Source: Brasenia schreberi (taxonomy: Eukaryota > Streptophyta > Magnoliopsida > Nymphaeales > Cabombaceae). From it: a DNA stretch of 64,000 nt. The translations under genes and the position numbers were made by a program. The stretch is from positions 13,935,501 to 13,999,500 of the forward strand of contig JAYKKT010000074.1 of assembly GCA_036023115.1 (NCBI GenBank). Reading direction: 5' to 3'. Below are positions 11,338 through 26,300 of the stretch, piece after piece. The notes under the pieces were generated by a model. It did not search any database. It saw only the letters and a list, made by a program, of their open reading frames with translations, and was not told the origin of the DNA. The number at the start of each line of letters is the position of its first letter. Positions within the stretch are counted from its first letter, which is position 1.

Positions 11338-14300
11338 CTGAAGAAACATACCAGAAAGAAAACATTAGAATATCTATACAATATAAAAGTATATAAGAAT
11401 CATTGTAGAAGACACAAGTATTTAGCTAAATAATAAGATGGATCAACTGTTGTCAAAAGCTAAGGATCATGTTCATGAAGATCTCAAAAGAGTACCTTGT
11501 AAGCAGATAAATCTGATGTGAGATCTATGGTTTCATCAATTTGTGGAGCATAAACATGAGAGCACACATTCTTTAAGCAATGTTGCTTTAGATGCTCAGT
11601 AGCTTCTGCTGAACCATGTACTAAAACCTTCAAAATAGAATTCGTAAACTGAACTAATGACAATATACATATGGTAAAAAATTGCAGGAGTAATAAATAT
11701 ATGGTGACAACACAATAGTCTAATGTCTCATATTACTGAAATGATCATACAAATTGAAAAAACGAAAAGATAGCACCTCTACTATGTAAAATGTGTACTG
11801 GGGGAACATCAAGAATAGAGTTTATTTTGTGTGGTATGAACTGGGTTTGATGGTTCTGAACCCAGAACATGTATTTCCTAAAATGCTATCAAGCTCGAGC
11901 AAAAGCAAGCTCAGTTGATGTTTAATAACTCCACTTAACTTGATGCCTAGCTCAGCTTTACTCCAGAAATTCTAAACAACAACAACTAAGCCTTTTCCCA
12001 TATTAGACGGGGTCGGCTACTCCAGAAATTCTAAAGTTTGCATTAAATTTCAAGTCTGCAGAGTTTGTTCATGTTAAACAATGAAATGTGTGCCAACTGA
12101 AGGGTTATACACATAAAAGCATCAGGGGTGCATCTCATTCACAAGAATGCAGAAACATTTATATGAAAGTTCATGCACTCTCACATCCCCTTAGCAGAAT
12201 CCTTGCCATACGGCAACTTTTAAAATCTCAATGTACAGGTGACAAAGCAGCGTTTTCTCAAAAAAATGGAAAAAGAAAAGCAAAAGTTGACGGCTCCACA
12301 TTTTAAACCCTATTTGTTACAGCTTCTTGAATTTTTAATGAAGCACCGAAACCATGTTTTACGTATTGCTAAGAGCTCCTACAAACTGAAAAATACTTTT
12401 ACTGCTTCTTGATTTAAGTAGGGAAATTTTGCAATTTAAAATACAGAATGTTCAAAAAGGATTTGAAATTCTTGAAAATTTGTCCCCGACAAAATCTTTT
12501 GCCCTTTAAAGCTTCCGGCATAGTGATTGCTGCAGTTCAGTTGGCACAATCAACAAACCAGCATCAACCATTTATTGCAGACAGGTTTAGACATGCTTCA
12601 ATGTTTTTTTATTTTCTCGTATGAGTGTAGGCAGATTGGATAGGATGAAGCCAAATAGGCTCTTAAATGTATGGAGATTGGTAAATCGGTAGGACCCGAT
12701 AATATTCCAATAGAAGTATGAAAATATTTGGAGAGACGGGTATTACTTAGCTTACAAGATTATTTAATGAAATATATAAAAACCAAAAGATACATAAGTA
12801 TACTCATATACAAGAATAAGGGAGATAATTATAATTGTGTGAATTATCGAGGTATTAAGTTGATGAGCAATATAATGAAATTATGAAAAAGAATTATTGA
12901 ATTTAGGTTGAGACAAGTAAAGTATAACAAAGAACCAATTTGGGTTCATGTTAAGGAGATCTACTACTAAGGTCATTCATCTATTGAGACGTCTTATAGC
13001 ACATTTTAGAGGAAAAAATAACCTTCACACGCAATTTATTGATATAGAAAAAGCTTATAATAGGATACATAGAGATATTCTTTGGAGAACCTTGGAAAAG
13101 AGAGGTATTTCATTTACATACATCAATCTCATCAATCTTATATGACATGTATGATGGTACAAAAACATGTTCAAGGAAGGACTTACGAATTTCTTTGAAG
13201 TTAATATTATATTATATCAATGATCAATTTTAGTCTCATATTTATTGACCTTAGTTATTGACGAGTTAATGAAGCATGTTTAAGATGAAATACCAAGGTG
13301 TATATTATTTGCCAATTTGTGTTAATGGATGAGTATAAGGAAAAAATTAACAAAAAAATAGAAACACATAGAGAAACATTAAGCAAAGGCTTCTAACTTA
13401 GTAGAACAAAAACAAAATATATGGAATGCAAGTTTGATCATTTGGTTACTTTAGATGATATAGAAATTAAGATTGTTAAACATTGCCTAGGATTAATTTT
13501 TCAGATCGATGAAGAAATTATTAGAGATGTGACACATAGAATTAACGCAGGTTCGTTAAAATGGAGAGGTGCATCATGCATTCTATGTGACAGGAACATT
13601 CCATTAAAGTGAAAGGTATAGGGTTCTAAGTGTTCAGTACTTAATCATCAATATGTACAAAAGATGGTTGTGGTAGAAATGAAGATTTTGAGATGGATGT
13701 AATCGTATATTTAATCAGGTTATCATAAACAAATTGAGAGTGGCACCAATAGATAATAAAAAGAGAGAAAAATGTTTAAGATAGTTCGGACCAGTGTTGT
13801 CTGACGCGTATCGTATTGCGTAGGCACATGTTACAACGAATAAAAATTAAATCATTCAGTCGCTTATGTTCCAAACTGTTGCGCTTTTTTATGGATGTGT
13901 TCAAAGACACTCCAATTCCTTTCACAACCAGTTGCACTAGAGGTTTGACTCAAAACTTTGACTACAAAATCCTAAAGGTTCGGGCAATTAGTTCCAAACC
14001 TATTCCACCAAACATCTATAGAAAAAGACAAACATTAGAGACATAATCCACAATAATATAAGATGTATTGATTTAAGAAACTTAAATAAAAAGATAAACA
14101 ATTTACCTAGACGCATAGTAGTACGGTTGCGAATTACTACAGGCAAAACCATAAGTGAAGAGCATTATCATAGATCTCTGCTCTGCTCTCATCAGGGACT
14201 AATCTATCTATATAATCAATGATGCCTCGATTAACCTCACCTTCCCTTTTGAAGTTTACTGAGTACCTGAATGACGGGTTTAGATAATATGTTGCTGCAT

Positions 14301-17300
14301 GAATAGGCTGATGCAATTGTTTATTCAATTTATTATCAATAATTTTCCACACGGGCACATAATCTCTCTTTTTTCCATTAAAATTATTTCTAATGGCTTC
14401 TTTTGCCCTATCCATGGCTTCATAAAGGTAGCCCATAGATGGTTTCTCCACGCTATCAGCCAATCTCAAAACCTTTACTAATAGACATGTAATCCTCAAC
14501 AATCTAACACATGCATTCCAAAATGTACTCCTGAAGACTGTCTCAGAAATCTCGTTCAACCTTTGGTTTCTTCTATTCTGAGGCAACTCTGTAAATTGTT
14601 GTCACTCATCTGAAGAGAACATTCTCTTTAATGCTTACTTTTGTCTCACAATACTCTGTATTGATAATAAATTTGTTGCAAACCGAGTTGTAACTGTTCG
14701 AAGAATCTCTGCACCTTCTGTATATCTCCTCATCATACACAAAACAAATGCATGGTTGTAAATGAATTTTGTGATATCTTGACAACACTCAGTTGTTGCC
14801 TTTATCTCATCTATCTCACCAATATCCTGAAGGATGAGATCTAAACAATGGGTTGCGCATGGTGTCCAATAGAAAGTCCCATAAGTATCAGCTAACTCCT
14901 TCCCAGCTGCTTTGTAGTTAGCTGTATTATCTGTAATCAATTAGACTACATTCTTTAGCCCAACCTCGCATATCACCTTATCAAATTATTGTCGTAGGAT
15001 CTCCGCAGTGTGTCTCTCCTCTGACATGTCTAGAGATCTCAAAAATATAAGTCCTTTAGGACAGTAGAAATAGCAATTGCATCTGTCATTGCTTGAACAT
15101 GAAAATTGTTTGCTGCATTAAATGGAATGCATGGATCATAAAACCATCTCCCCACTATAAGGTCTGCCTGATCATGTAGTTGTTGTGAAGCCATAGTAGC
15201 ATGAATTCCAGGTTGAGCACCAGGTGTAGTCTCTTCCTCTACTCCTTCCTGAACTTCCTCTTTCACCACCTCCAAAGTCTTCAGCGACCCTCTTTCCCCT
15301 GCTAGGTGCTCGTGAACTGCTACTACCAATCTCTATTTTGCTATCTGAAGGCAAACTATGAGTGAATCTAATAAAATAATCATCTTCTTCAAACATCTCC
15401 AAAGCATCATTTTGTTGTCTCCTTTCTTGTATACTCTTAATCATTTGAAGACATTGCTATTTAATGCCTTCTAGCAAACTTCTTTCCTAGTCCCTGCTAG
15501 GTGGTGTTTCAACCATGAAATTCCACCACTAACCACCCTCTCACAAAATAAACATCTTATCTTCAATCTGGAACCTTCAACTGGTGTACCCCATTGTCAT
15601 GCCGGATTATCAAAACGAGAATGGAAGTCTATACCACCCCTTCCTGCCATCTCACTTGAGCACTTTAATTCAATAAAAAATCTTAAAATAAAAGCACTTC
15701 GTAAATCCCTAATCTTTAAATAACACTCAAATAGAGTGTCTCCCACTTCATGAATGCAATAAAAATCATATCCACACACTTAATAAGTTAATAACTTCAT
15801 ATTTTGTTATTCAAAAAAAGAAAAATATAAATAACACAAAAAAACAACAAATACAAAGAAAAAATGAAGAAAAACACTAAAAATATGTTAATGTAATAGG
15901 TGGCATGGGCCAGTAGGGCCCGTGCACTATTTTGGTATGGCGCAGGGCCACTAGGGCCCTGGCCATAGCCGTTGGAGCCCCAACGGCTAGTGTTGGCCAA
16001 GACTGGCCGGCCAACACTTTCAATCCTTTGCTCCTTTTTGTTGCCTCTTATGTAGATATGTATACTCTATAAATACATTACTAGCTCATGAATAAACTAT
16101 GTTGTCTTTGCACAACTTTTGTTTAGAGTTTGTCTTGCTTCCTCATTCTTATTGAGTTATTCGTGTGTGATATCCATATTCGGATGATTTGAGATCTTGG
16201 CATTTTGACAAGTTGTATCATGGATGATTCAACCTTCGATTATCAATAACAATATACATGGTATCAGAGCCTCGTATTGAAGAACTTGAGCACATTGGGA
16301 AGCGTGCCATGATTGCAAATTTTGAGATGTCATACCAAACTTGAGGTTAGTCTAAATCTTTTGATTTTGCATGAAATGAAAAGCAAAAATGAGTCTTTTA
16401 GATGCATCCTTTACCCAAAATGCTATCAAAGTTTGGCAAGGACTATGAAAAAATATTTTTTATCAAAAGATTTTTGAGACTATATTAATGGTATGATAAA
16501 AGAACCGCTTTTAAATATTGATGATTTGGATGATGATGATATTGTTAAAGCTCATGAAAAGTATAAGCAAGATCTAAAATCTTGGGAAAAAATGAATGCA
16601 AAAATTATCAAGATGATTTTGTTTTTCAAATTGATTTAAGAGAAAGAATGATTATGCTTAAACAAGGGAATTCAAGTATTAGAGATTATCATAATGAGTT
16701 TTCGGAATTATGGACTCAACTTAGGAGTTTTGAAAATTTTAGGAAACTTCAAAAATTGGATGAATTTCAAGAGTTTTTAGATAATCAATATTTCTTTTTG
16801 TTTATGCGTGGGTTAAGAGATAATTTGAAAACATTACATCAAACTTAATACATAGAAAACCTAGATCTAGAGGAGACTCATTTTTTACTGATCTTGTTAT
16901 GGAAGAAACAAGATTGAAAAGTATTAATGTTGCAAAAGAAGCCATTCTTGCTGCCTCTAAGCCGGGAACTAACATGAAGACATACAAGCCCCTACATGCG
17001 AAAAATATCGAAGGAACAACCAAGAAACCTATGGGACCGTGGCAAACCAAGGACACCAGATGCCATTATTATAAGAAAAGTGGGCATATCAAAACCACTT
17101 GTCCTCTTCTTCGAAAGAAGTTTGGAAATGTGGGAGCCGTGGAAGATAAAGGAGGAGTTTTGCCTAGCAGCATCAAAGCATATAGAGGAAATATTTAAAG
17201 AAAAAGCAAGCATCTCCGAAAACGCTCTCAACATCTCTTAAGGTATGTCTTGGTTTTTAGATTCGAGTGCCTCTTTTCATATGACTCATTGTGAAAACTC

Positions 17301-20300
17301 CTTAAATGAATCTCATGATACCGTTGGAAAACATGTTTTTACGGCTGATGGTAAAAAACTTCAAATTAAAAAAATAAGAAATTTTGAAAAAGAAAATTTT
17401 AAAATCCAAAATGTAACTTTATACCTAAACTTAATTTGAACTTACTTTCAGTCGCTCAAATTTATGATAATGATTGTATAGTCACTTTCTCATCCAAGCA
17501 TTGCGTGGTGTAGGATCACCTATCGAATAAGGTAATTGGTCAAGACCATAGAGAAAGTGGACTATACAAAATGGATTATCTTGTTATACCAAATTTTGAG
17601 TTTTGTAATGTAGTCCAAGATACTACCCTTTGGCATAAACGACTTGAACATTTTGATTTACAAAAATTATGTAACATTCCTTTGATGAAAAAGATTAGGT
17701 AACAAAAGTTAGAATGTAAAGAATGTGTTCTTGGGAAGATGCATCATCTCCCTTTTTGTGAAAGAAACTATGTACCGAACAAAGCCTTTGAATTAATACA
17801 TTCTGATGTTTAGGGCCTTGCCCCGTTGTTTCTAAGGGAGGAGTTTAATATTATGTGATATTTGTGGATGACTTTATTCGCTTTACTTGGATATATCTTT
17901 TGAAGCATAAATCAGAAGTATTTAAAAAATTTACAATCTTTTGCAACATGATCAAAAATCAATTTGGAGCCACCATTAAGATTTTTATATCGGATTCAGG
18001 AGGAGAATATATGTCAAATGAATTTCAAAAATCTATTGAAACTAATAGGATCTTTCATCAAAAGTCTTGCACTAAAACTCCTCAACAAAATGAATTCGTT
18101 GAGAGAAAACATAGACACATTATAGAAACTTACCGAACTATGTTAATTGCCAACAATGTTCGTAAGTTATGGGTAGAAGCTTTATTAAGTTAGAGAACCC
18201 AAGTTTTATCATCAAGCTAAAGGTATTCCAGAATGAAAAGATGCTATGAGGGATGAACTTAAAGCCTTAGATAAAGCTCAGACATGGACCATTGTTGTTG
18301 GAAAACGTGGTTGTGTAGCGGAGATTGAAAATCACAAATATAAAGAAGAGGAAATGTAGAGATCGGAGGAGGGGGCGAACCTCCAATAGAGGTCGCCCCC
18401 CCTCTTTCTCTCTCTTTCTTAATCTTAGCAACTTAAACCCTAATACAACCTATTAGCCCTTATATAAGGAGTTGTAAAACGTAAAATAACGAAAATACCC
18501 CTAGTACAAAAATTACCAAAATACCCTTTTGACTTCGGACAATTACAATAATACTTAGAAACATCAAATTTACTAAAAATGATTCTAAACTCATATTCTT
18601 CAACACCCCCCTCAAGTTGGGGGTGAGATACTTCGAACTTAAAACTTGTCAAAAAACTGGTTCTTTCTTCACCACACGTGCACGAACGATCTCTTCAAGG
18701 TTTCTGTAAAACAACTTCAACAATCAAGAACACATGGTAGCACACGACCCTTCTATGGGTGTTGGTTACTCCCTCTCTCTTTCTTCTTCTCCATAAAGTG
18801 ATTCGGCCGTTACACTTCAAAAGTCATATTTTTTCTACTCTTGAAAAAGCTGATTTTTTGTAATAGGAGGTACTACTCCACCATACACACTTCACACGGC
18901 TTTTCTTGCGCCCCTTCACATGGTGGCTACAACCGATGTGTTGATTGAGTGCCCTCTCTCTACCACTCAAATAGCAGAATACAGACATATGCTTATACTA
19001 GTTGGTCTGTGCCCCTTCACATGGTGACTGCAGTCGCTTTTCCAACCCTCCTAACTGTTTACTTCAGCAACTCAAGGTTTTAACTTTCATTCTTCTTGGT
19101 GATACTGTCACATTCCATACCATCAAATTTCTCTGGAGTCTGGCCTCTTCTATGATTTGATTTGTCATGCATGTTGTAGTGAAAAAGACTGATTTTGTGT
19201 ATTCCATCTTTCCTTCTATTTTCATTCAGTTGTTTTAACAATGAAGAAATCATCACTACTACTTTATATGTTGTTCTGTCCCCAGACATACAACTACCAA
19301 AAAACTCGGCAGGCATAAAAGAAAGGCCTCCTCTCTATACATATCATCAAATTATTCTCATGCCAACCCCACTCCATAGGCTTCCGCCTAGTCATAGAAC
19401 CGAAGAGCATAGCCCTAGTGTGCCTTTATATGTTGTTCTGTCCCCAGACATACAGCTATAATGTTTGTCTAAGGTTTTGTACCGAGACTTGCCACTCCAG
19501 CAGAAAGCCCCGCTCGCTCCCTCGTTGAGGCATTGCATCAAACATTTGGTTTGCAGCTATTTTCCTCACACTACCACCCACTCAGAATGTCCAGAGATTT
19601 ACGGTGTTGCGGAAATATTTGGTTACGACTTCCGGTAATCGAAACTGCAGGGATCATTACGGGACTTCCGGTCACCAAAATGTTTGTAGTGGAAGAGGCA
19701 AGAATTTTTGGTACTAGTCTCTCCTCGTCAACTGCTCAAATGGACAAAGATTCTAGATACGACTATTATCCCTGCCATTACATTACCATAGCACCCGCAC
19801 AAATCACGGTGGATCAGGCTGTGGACAAATGGGTCAGTTCATTTTGTCATCCTTGTCTGACTTGTTTCCACACCTAATTTGATCCTAAGAGACAAGCTGG
19901 TTTCTATGATCTTCTGTTGGACGTATCTGAACTACTTTTCTCAGAATCAACGGAGAAGTCATTAATCATCGCCCTTCTTCTTGGGATTCCGGTAACTCTC
20001 TTCAATGTGTTTTGCCATCAGGACGCCCGTATTGAAGACTTTTTTGATGTTGGGGACGTCGTAATTTTAAGCAATGTAGTAAAATTCGTTAAAAGCAGGC
20101 TATATCACGAGTCGTTGTGGATCCGTCGATTCGGTGGCTCTGATACCATGTTGGAAAAAGTGATTGCGCAACGGAGATTGAAAATCACAAATATAAAGAA
20201 GAGAAAAAGTGGAGATCGGAGGAGGGGGCAGACCTCCAATGGAGGCCGCCCCTCCTCTTTCTCTCTCTTTCTTAATCTCAACAACTTAAACCCTAATACA

Positions 20301-23300
20301 ACCTATCAACCTTTATATAAGGAGCTATAAAACGTAAAATAATCAAAATACCCTTAGTACAAAAAATCACCAAAATACCCTTATGACTTCAGACAATTAC
20401 AATAATACCTAGAAACATCAAATTTACAAAAAATGACTCTAAACTCATATTCTTCAACAATTGTACCCATGCCAAAAGATAAGAAAGTTATTGGATGTCG
20501 ATTGGTCTTCAAAATCAAAACTCATAGCAATGGTCATATCAAGAGATACAAAGCCAGACTGGTTGCAAAGGGTTATGCTCAAGAGTATGGAATTGATTAT
20601 GATGAAACATTTGCTCCGATTGCTAGGATGACTACCATTAGAATTCTCATAACCCTTAGTGTAATTAGAAATTGGGATATATATCAACTTCATGTTAAAA
20701 ATGCTTTTCTAAATGGTTACTTAACTGAAGAGGTTTATATGAGTTCTCCTCCTAATCATGTTCTTAAATTGCAAAAAGCTTTGTATGGCATGAAACAAGC
20801 TCCCAAGGCTTGGTTTGATCGACTTGAAAAATTCATATATCTGCATAATTTTATAACTTGTTATACTCACACTGCTTTATTTGTACGAAAGACAAAAACA
20901 GGTATTGTTATTTTGCTCTTATATGTGGATGATATGATATCACTAGGAGTGATGAAGCAGGGATTGAAGAGGTTAAACATAATTTCACCAAGAGTTTGTC
21001 ACGAAGGACTTAGGCCTCCTTAACTATTTTTTGGGCATTTAAATTACTAGAAACAGTTGTGGGTATTTTATGTCTTAGACTAAATTTACAAATGATATAA
21101 TTGAAAGGTCTAGTATCACAGACAACAAAATAGTGGACACTCCCGAAGTTCTAGGTACCAAGTTAAGATCCACTGATCGTGAAAAATTAGCTTATCTCAC
21201 CCCATAAAGACAACTCATAGGTGTCCTTACCTATCTCACTATTACCAAACCGGATATCTCTCATGCAGTTCATACATCCAGTCAATTTCAGCAAGCACCA
21301 ACCTCTGTTCATATGAGTGATGTTTTGTGTATTATTCGATATGTCAAAAATTCTTCAAACAAGGGGGCATTCTTAACTTCTTCGTCGTCTTTGGATTTAT
21401 CTGTGTATACGGATGCTGACTAGGGTGGAGATGTCAACAACAGACACTCTACGACTGGCTTTTGTGTTTTTTTAGGTGAATCACTTATCTCTGAAATTGT
21501 AAGAAGCAACAGAAAGTGTCATTCTCATTTACTAAAGTTGAATATTGAGCCATGGCTACTGCGGCTACGGAGATTTCTTGGATTACAGTTATTCTCAGTG
21601 ATATGGGAGATACTTTACAACATTCTGCCACTATGTATTTGTTAAAGAACTGGGCCAGAGTGGCCCAGTTATTCTCAGTGATATGGGAGTTACTTTACAA
21701 CATTCTGCCACTATGTATTTGTTAAAGAACTGGGTCAGAGTGGCCCGGCTTTGGCCCACTAGGCCATCAGGGCCAGGCCCCCCAGGGCCACTAGCCGTTG
21801 GGGTGAAGTAGCCGTTGGGGGCTGGCTGCAGCCAACCCCCCTCTTTCCCCTCTTTTCCCTCTACTTTCTCTCACTCTCTTTCACTTCCTTTTCTCTATAA
21901 ATACCTCTTGTAAACCATTGTAAATTTAAGCCTTTGATGGCTAATGAATAACGATTATTTATTCAAGCTTATGCTTTGTTTATTCTCCTTTTCGCGTGCA
22001 CTTGCTACTCTCGGCTATTCCCTTTTCTAAGAGCTTGTGATTGTTACTTTGTGGTATTGTCCACTCGTTGATCTTCCGCAACTATATTGAAACATAAACT
22101 TCATTACATAGTATCAGAGCCATTTTTCGATCGTGAGAGTATTGTTCATTGCCTCGAGAAATGTGCCAATCGTATTTTGTATTGTTCATTGCCTCGAGAA
22201 GCGTGTCGATCATATTTTGTAAGTTTCTCAGTGTTGTTCGTATCGCACCGTATCGTACGTATCGTATCATGGGCTACCACGATACGATACGGGGGCCCGT
22301 ATCGCAAGTGCGAGCGTATCACACTGTATCGTGCGATATGGCCCATATCGCACGATACGGCTGGGACCCTTATAAAGGGTCCCGAGCCGACTGAAACCCG
22401 CGATTTTTCGAAGGTTTCCTCTCTCCTCTTGGGTTCCTCAAGCTCTCTAAGAGCCGGTTTTCGCTTCCTTAGTGTTCAAAGCTCCAAAATCGTGCCCTAC
22501 GGTGTTCGTGCAAGCCTCCAAACTCGGATTTTGGTATATTTTTAATGTTTTTTTCACTTTTTTCCTTTATATTTATTGTTTTTTGTATTATTTCAGTTTT
22601 TTTTTAATGACAAAATATGAAGTTATTAAGTGTGTGTATACGATTTTTATTGCATTCATGAAGTGGGAGACACTCGATTTGAGTGTTATTTGAAGATTGG
22701 GGATTTACGAAGTGCTTTTATTTTCAGGTTTTTGTTTGAATTAAAGTACTCCATTGAGATGGCAGGAAGGGGTGGTAGAGACTCTCATTCAAAGTCTGAT
22801 GATCCGGCATGGCAGTGGGGTATACCAGTTGAGGGTTTAAGGTTAAAAATCAGATGCTTATTTTGTGAAAAGGTGGTTATTGGTGGGATTTCAAGGTTGA
22901 AACACCACCTAGCAGGAACCAAGAAAGAAGTTGCTCCATGCACAGACAGAGTTAGAAGTGTGCCAGAAGGTATTAAATGGCAATGCTTGTAGATGATTGA
23001 GAGCATACGGGAAAGGAGACAACAAAATGATGATTTCCAAATGTGTGAAGAAGCTGATGATGCTACTGCCACTGGAGTTGGATTCACTGATAGTTTGCCT
23101 TCAGATGCTAGAACAGATATTGGTAGTAGCAGTTCGCGAGCAACTAGCAGGAGAAAGAGGGTTGCAGCTGAAGACTTTGCAGGTGGCAGAAGAGGAAGTT
23201 CAGGAAGGAGTAGAGGAAGAGCTTCTTCTTCTAGCATACATTCGTTCTTTCCTCCTTCCACTACACCTGGTGCTCAGTCAAGAATTTGTGCTGCTATGGC

Positions 23301-26300
23301 TTGAGAACAACTGCATGATCAAGCAGACCTTGTAGTGGGGAGATGGTTTTATGATGCATGCATTCCATTTAATGCAGCAAACAGTTTTCATTTTCAAGCA
23401 ATGACAGATGCAATTGCTAACATTGGTCCAGGATACAGGATGCCCTCTTATCAGAAGTTGAGAGAGAAGATATTAGATCAGACCGTCATTGAAGTGCAAC
23501 AATACTGTTCGACTTTGAGACAATTGTGGAAGGAAACAGGATGCACTATCATGGCAGATGGATGGACCGATAGGCGAGGAAGGACATTGCTAAACTTTCT
23601 TGTATATTGTCCTAAAGGACTCATGTTTTTGAGATCTCTAGATATGTCAGAGGAGAGGCACACTGCAGAGATCCTACGAGAGGAATTTGATAAGGTTATA
23701 CAGGAGGTTGGGCTAGAAAATGTAGTCCAATTGATTACAGATAATGCAGCTAACTACAAAGCAGCTGGAAAGGAGTTAGCTGATATTTATGGGACTTTCT
23801 ACTGAACACCATGTGCAGTCCATTGTTTAGATCTCATCCTCGAGGACATTGGCGAGATGGATGAAATAAAGGCAACAACTGAGTGTTGCCAAGATATTAC
23901 AAAATTCATTTACAACCATGCATTTGTTTTGTGTATGATGAGGAGATACACAGAAGGTGTAGAGCTTCTTCGCACAGCTGCAACTCGGTTCGCAACAAAC
24001 TTCTTATCTGTACAGAGTATTATGAGACAGAAGCAAGCTTTAAAGAGAATATTCTCCTCAGATGAGTGGCAACAATTTGCAGAGTTGCCTCAAAACAGAA
24101 GGAACAGAAAGTTAAATGAGATTGCAGAAACGGTTTTTAGAAGTTCATTTTGGAATGCATGTATCAGATTATTGAAAACTACTTGTCCTTTAGTGAAAGT
24201 TTTGAGATTGGCTGACAGCGAGGAGAAACCATCTATGGGCTACCTTTATGAAGCCATGGACAGGGCAAAAGAAGCAATCAGAAATAACTTTAATGGAAAA
24301 AAAAGAAATTATGTGTTTGTGTGGAAAATAATTGACAGTAGATGGAATAAACAATTGCATCAGCCTATTCATGCAGCAGCCTACTATCTAAACCCATCAT
24401 TGAGGTACTCAGCAACCTTCAAAAAGGATGGTGAGGTTAATCGATGAATCATTGAATGCATCGACAGATTAGTCCCTGATGAGAGCATAGCAGATGCGAT
24501 ACATCGAGAGATGGAGATATATGATAATGCTCTTCACTTGATGGGTTTGCCTGTTGTAATTCGCAACCGCAGTACGATGCGTCCAGGTAAATTGTTTATT
24601 TTCATATTTAAGTTTCATCTTACATTACTGTGGATTATGTCTATAATGTTTGTCTTTTTCTACAGATGTTTGGTGGAACAGGTTTGGAACTGATTGTCCA
24701 AACCTTAAAGATTTTACAGTAAGAGTCTTAAGCCAAACCTGTAGTGCAATAGGTTGTGAAAGAAATTGAAGTGTTTTTAAACACATCCATACAAAGAAGC
24801 GCAACAGGTTGGAACACAAAAGACTAAATGATTTAGTTTATATTCGTTGTAACATGTGCCTTCGTGAAAGGTAATGTTGTATTACTTTCAAATTTTCAAT
24901 TTAATATAGTTTAACTTCAGTCTTCAATTGTTAATATTATTTGCTAATTGTTTATCTTTGTTTGTCGTAGGCAATTAAAAAAAGTAAATAGAGAAGAAAG
25001 TCAGTTCGATCCAATAAGTTTGGATAATTTTGATATATTAGAATATTGGGTTATGGAAGACACTGAAGAAAATGCCCTCCTAACTGAAGAAGACGTTGCT
25101 TGGATTTATTTGGAAGGAGCGCAACAACAATATGAAGGAGATGAAGAATTTGATTTTCAAGAAGAAGGTGTCGCTGATGATGATGAGGATCTGCAAGCAA
25201 GAAGAAGATGAAGATTATTTAGTTGATGATCCTAATTATAATTTGTAAAATGTAACTGTGTCTGTAATGTGTATTTCATTTTTTGAATTCAAAATATGTA
25301 AATTGATATGTAATTGTTCAATGTTGAATGCTCAATCTGTACTAAACTTACAGTATATGAATTTAAAGCAATTACCAGAATTTTTCTGAATTTTTCCTGA
25401 TTTTTTTCGATTTTTTCGTATTTTTACTAATTTTTATTGATTTTTAATTAATTTTTGCATTATTTTAATATTAAAGTACGATACGATACGATACGCCCGT
25501 ATCGTGGAGCCCAGAGATACACGATACGATACGCGTCAGACAACACTGAGTTTACCTCTTTAGTTCCTTTCTTCTTGAACTATAGATGATAAAAGGGGTT
25601 TCAATTTTCGTCTAACACCTTCAAACTATAAAACATGGGCCCAATCTATGAAAAACTATTTGTATTTCAAAAAATTATGGAGCTATGTAAGTGGTTTAAA
25701 GGTAGAACCCTCTATTAATGCCATACTTGAACAAAAAGAGGAATATGAAGGAGGCCATAGAACAATCCTATGGGTGCTCATGAATAATGTAAACGAGCAC
25801 ACTAGGGACACTTTGGCCGATTTCACTATCGTATAGAAGCATGGGAATATTTTAAAAAATCCCATGTTAAAAGCGATGTGGCTCATAGGATGGCATTAAG
25901 AGACAAATTGGTCATACTTAAATAAGGAGATAAAGGGGTAAACGAATTTTTTGGGGAATTTTTCAATGTTTGGAATCAATCGTAGGTTACAAAAAGAAAT
26001 GTACACAATGTCTTAGTGAGAGACAATGTGAAGAAAATGAGGACTTTGTATATCAATTTCTAAGAAGTCTCCGAGAAGAATTTGAAGGGGTAAGATCATC
26101 ACTCATTCATAGAAAACCTTTTCCTACAAAAGAAGAGATTCTTACCGATCTTCAAATGGCAAAAACAAGAATGAATGAAGCAAGACTTCAAAAAGACACC
26201 GCCTTGGCTGCATCAAAACCCGGAGCAAATATGGAGACTTACCGACCTCCTCATTTCAAAAGTAAAGAAGAAAGAAAAGACATCATTTGCCATCATTGTA

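Larger units (their letters stand above)
18296..20459 (-). mobile_element. E2: gag/pol-less LTR element with foreign interior, minus strand
   Basis: LTRs at 18296-18605 and 20149-20459, minus-strand start TGTTGAAGAATATGAG. PBS TGGTATCAGAGCC on the minus strand at 20136-20148, polypurine tract aacttgagggggg beside the left LTR, and a perfect duplication attgt (18291-18295, 20460-20464). The 1.5-kb interior has no gag, protease, integrase or RT. It holds an unidentified coding-like segment (19500-20130) and a duplicated 30-bp stretch. It sits inside the RT of copia B, so it is younger than that element. Confidence 0.93.

Noticed and set aside
22087..22545. 152-codon frame covering the hAT A left end
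   Set aside because: Arises from the cgtatcg repeat (YRTVS/RIVSW translations); repeated at other hAT ends, so not a gene.
22785..23261. 158-codon minus-strand frame opposite the hAT A N-terminus
   Set aside because: Recurs opposite every hAT copy (also 59457-59975) as a mirror of the Ser/Gly/Arg linker; no start context or homology.
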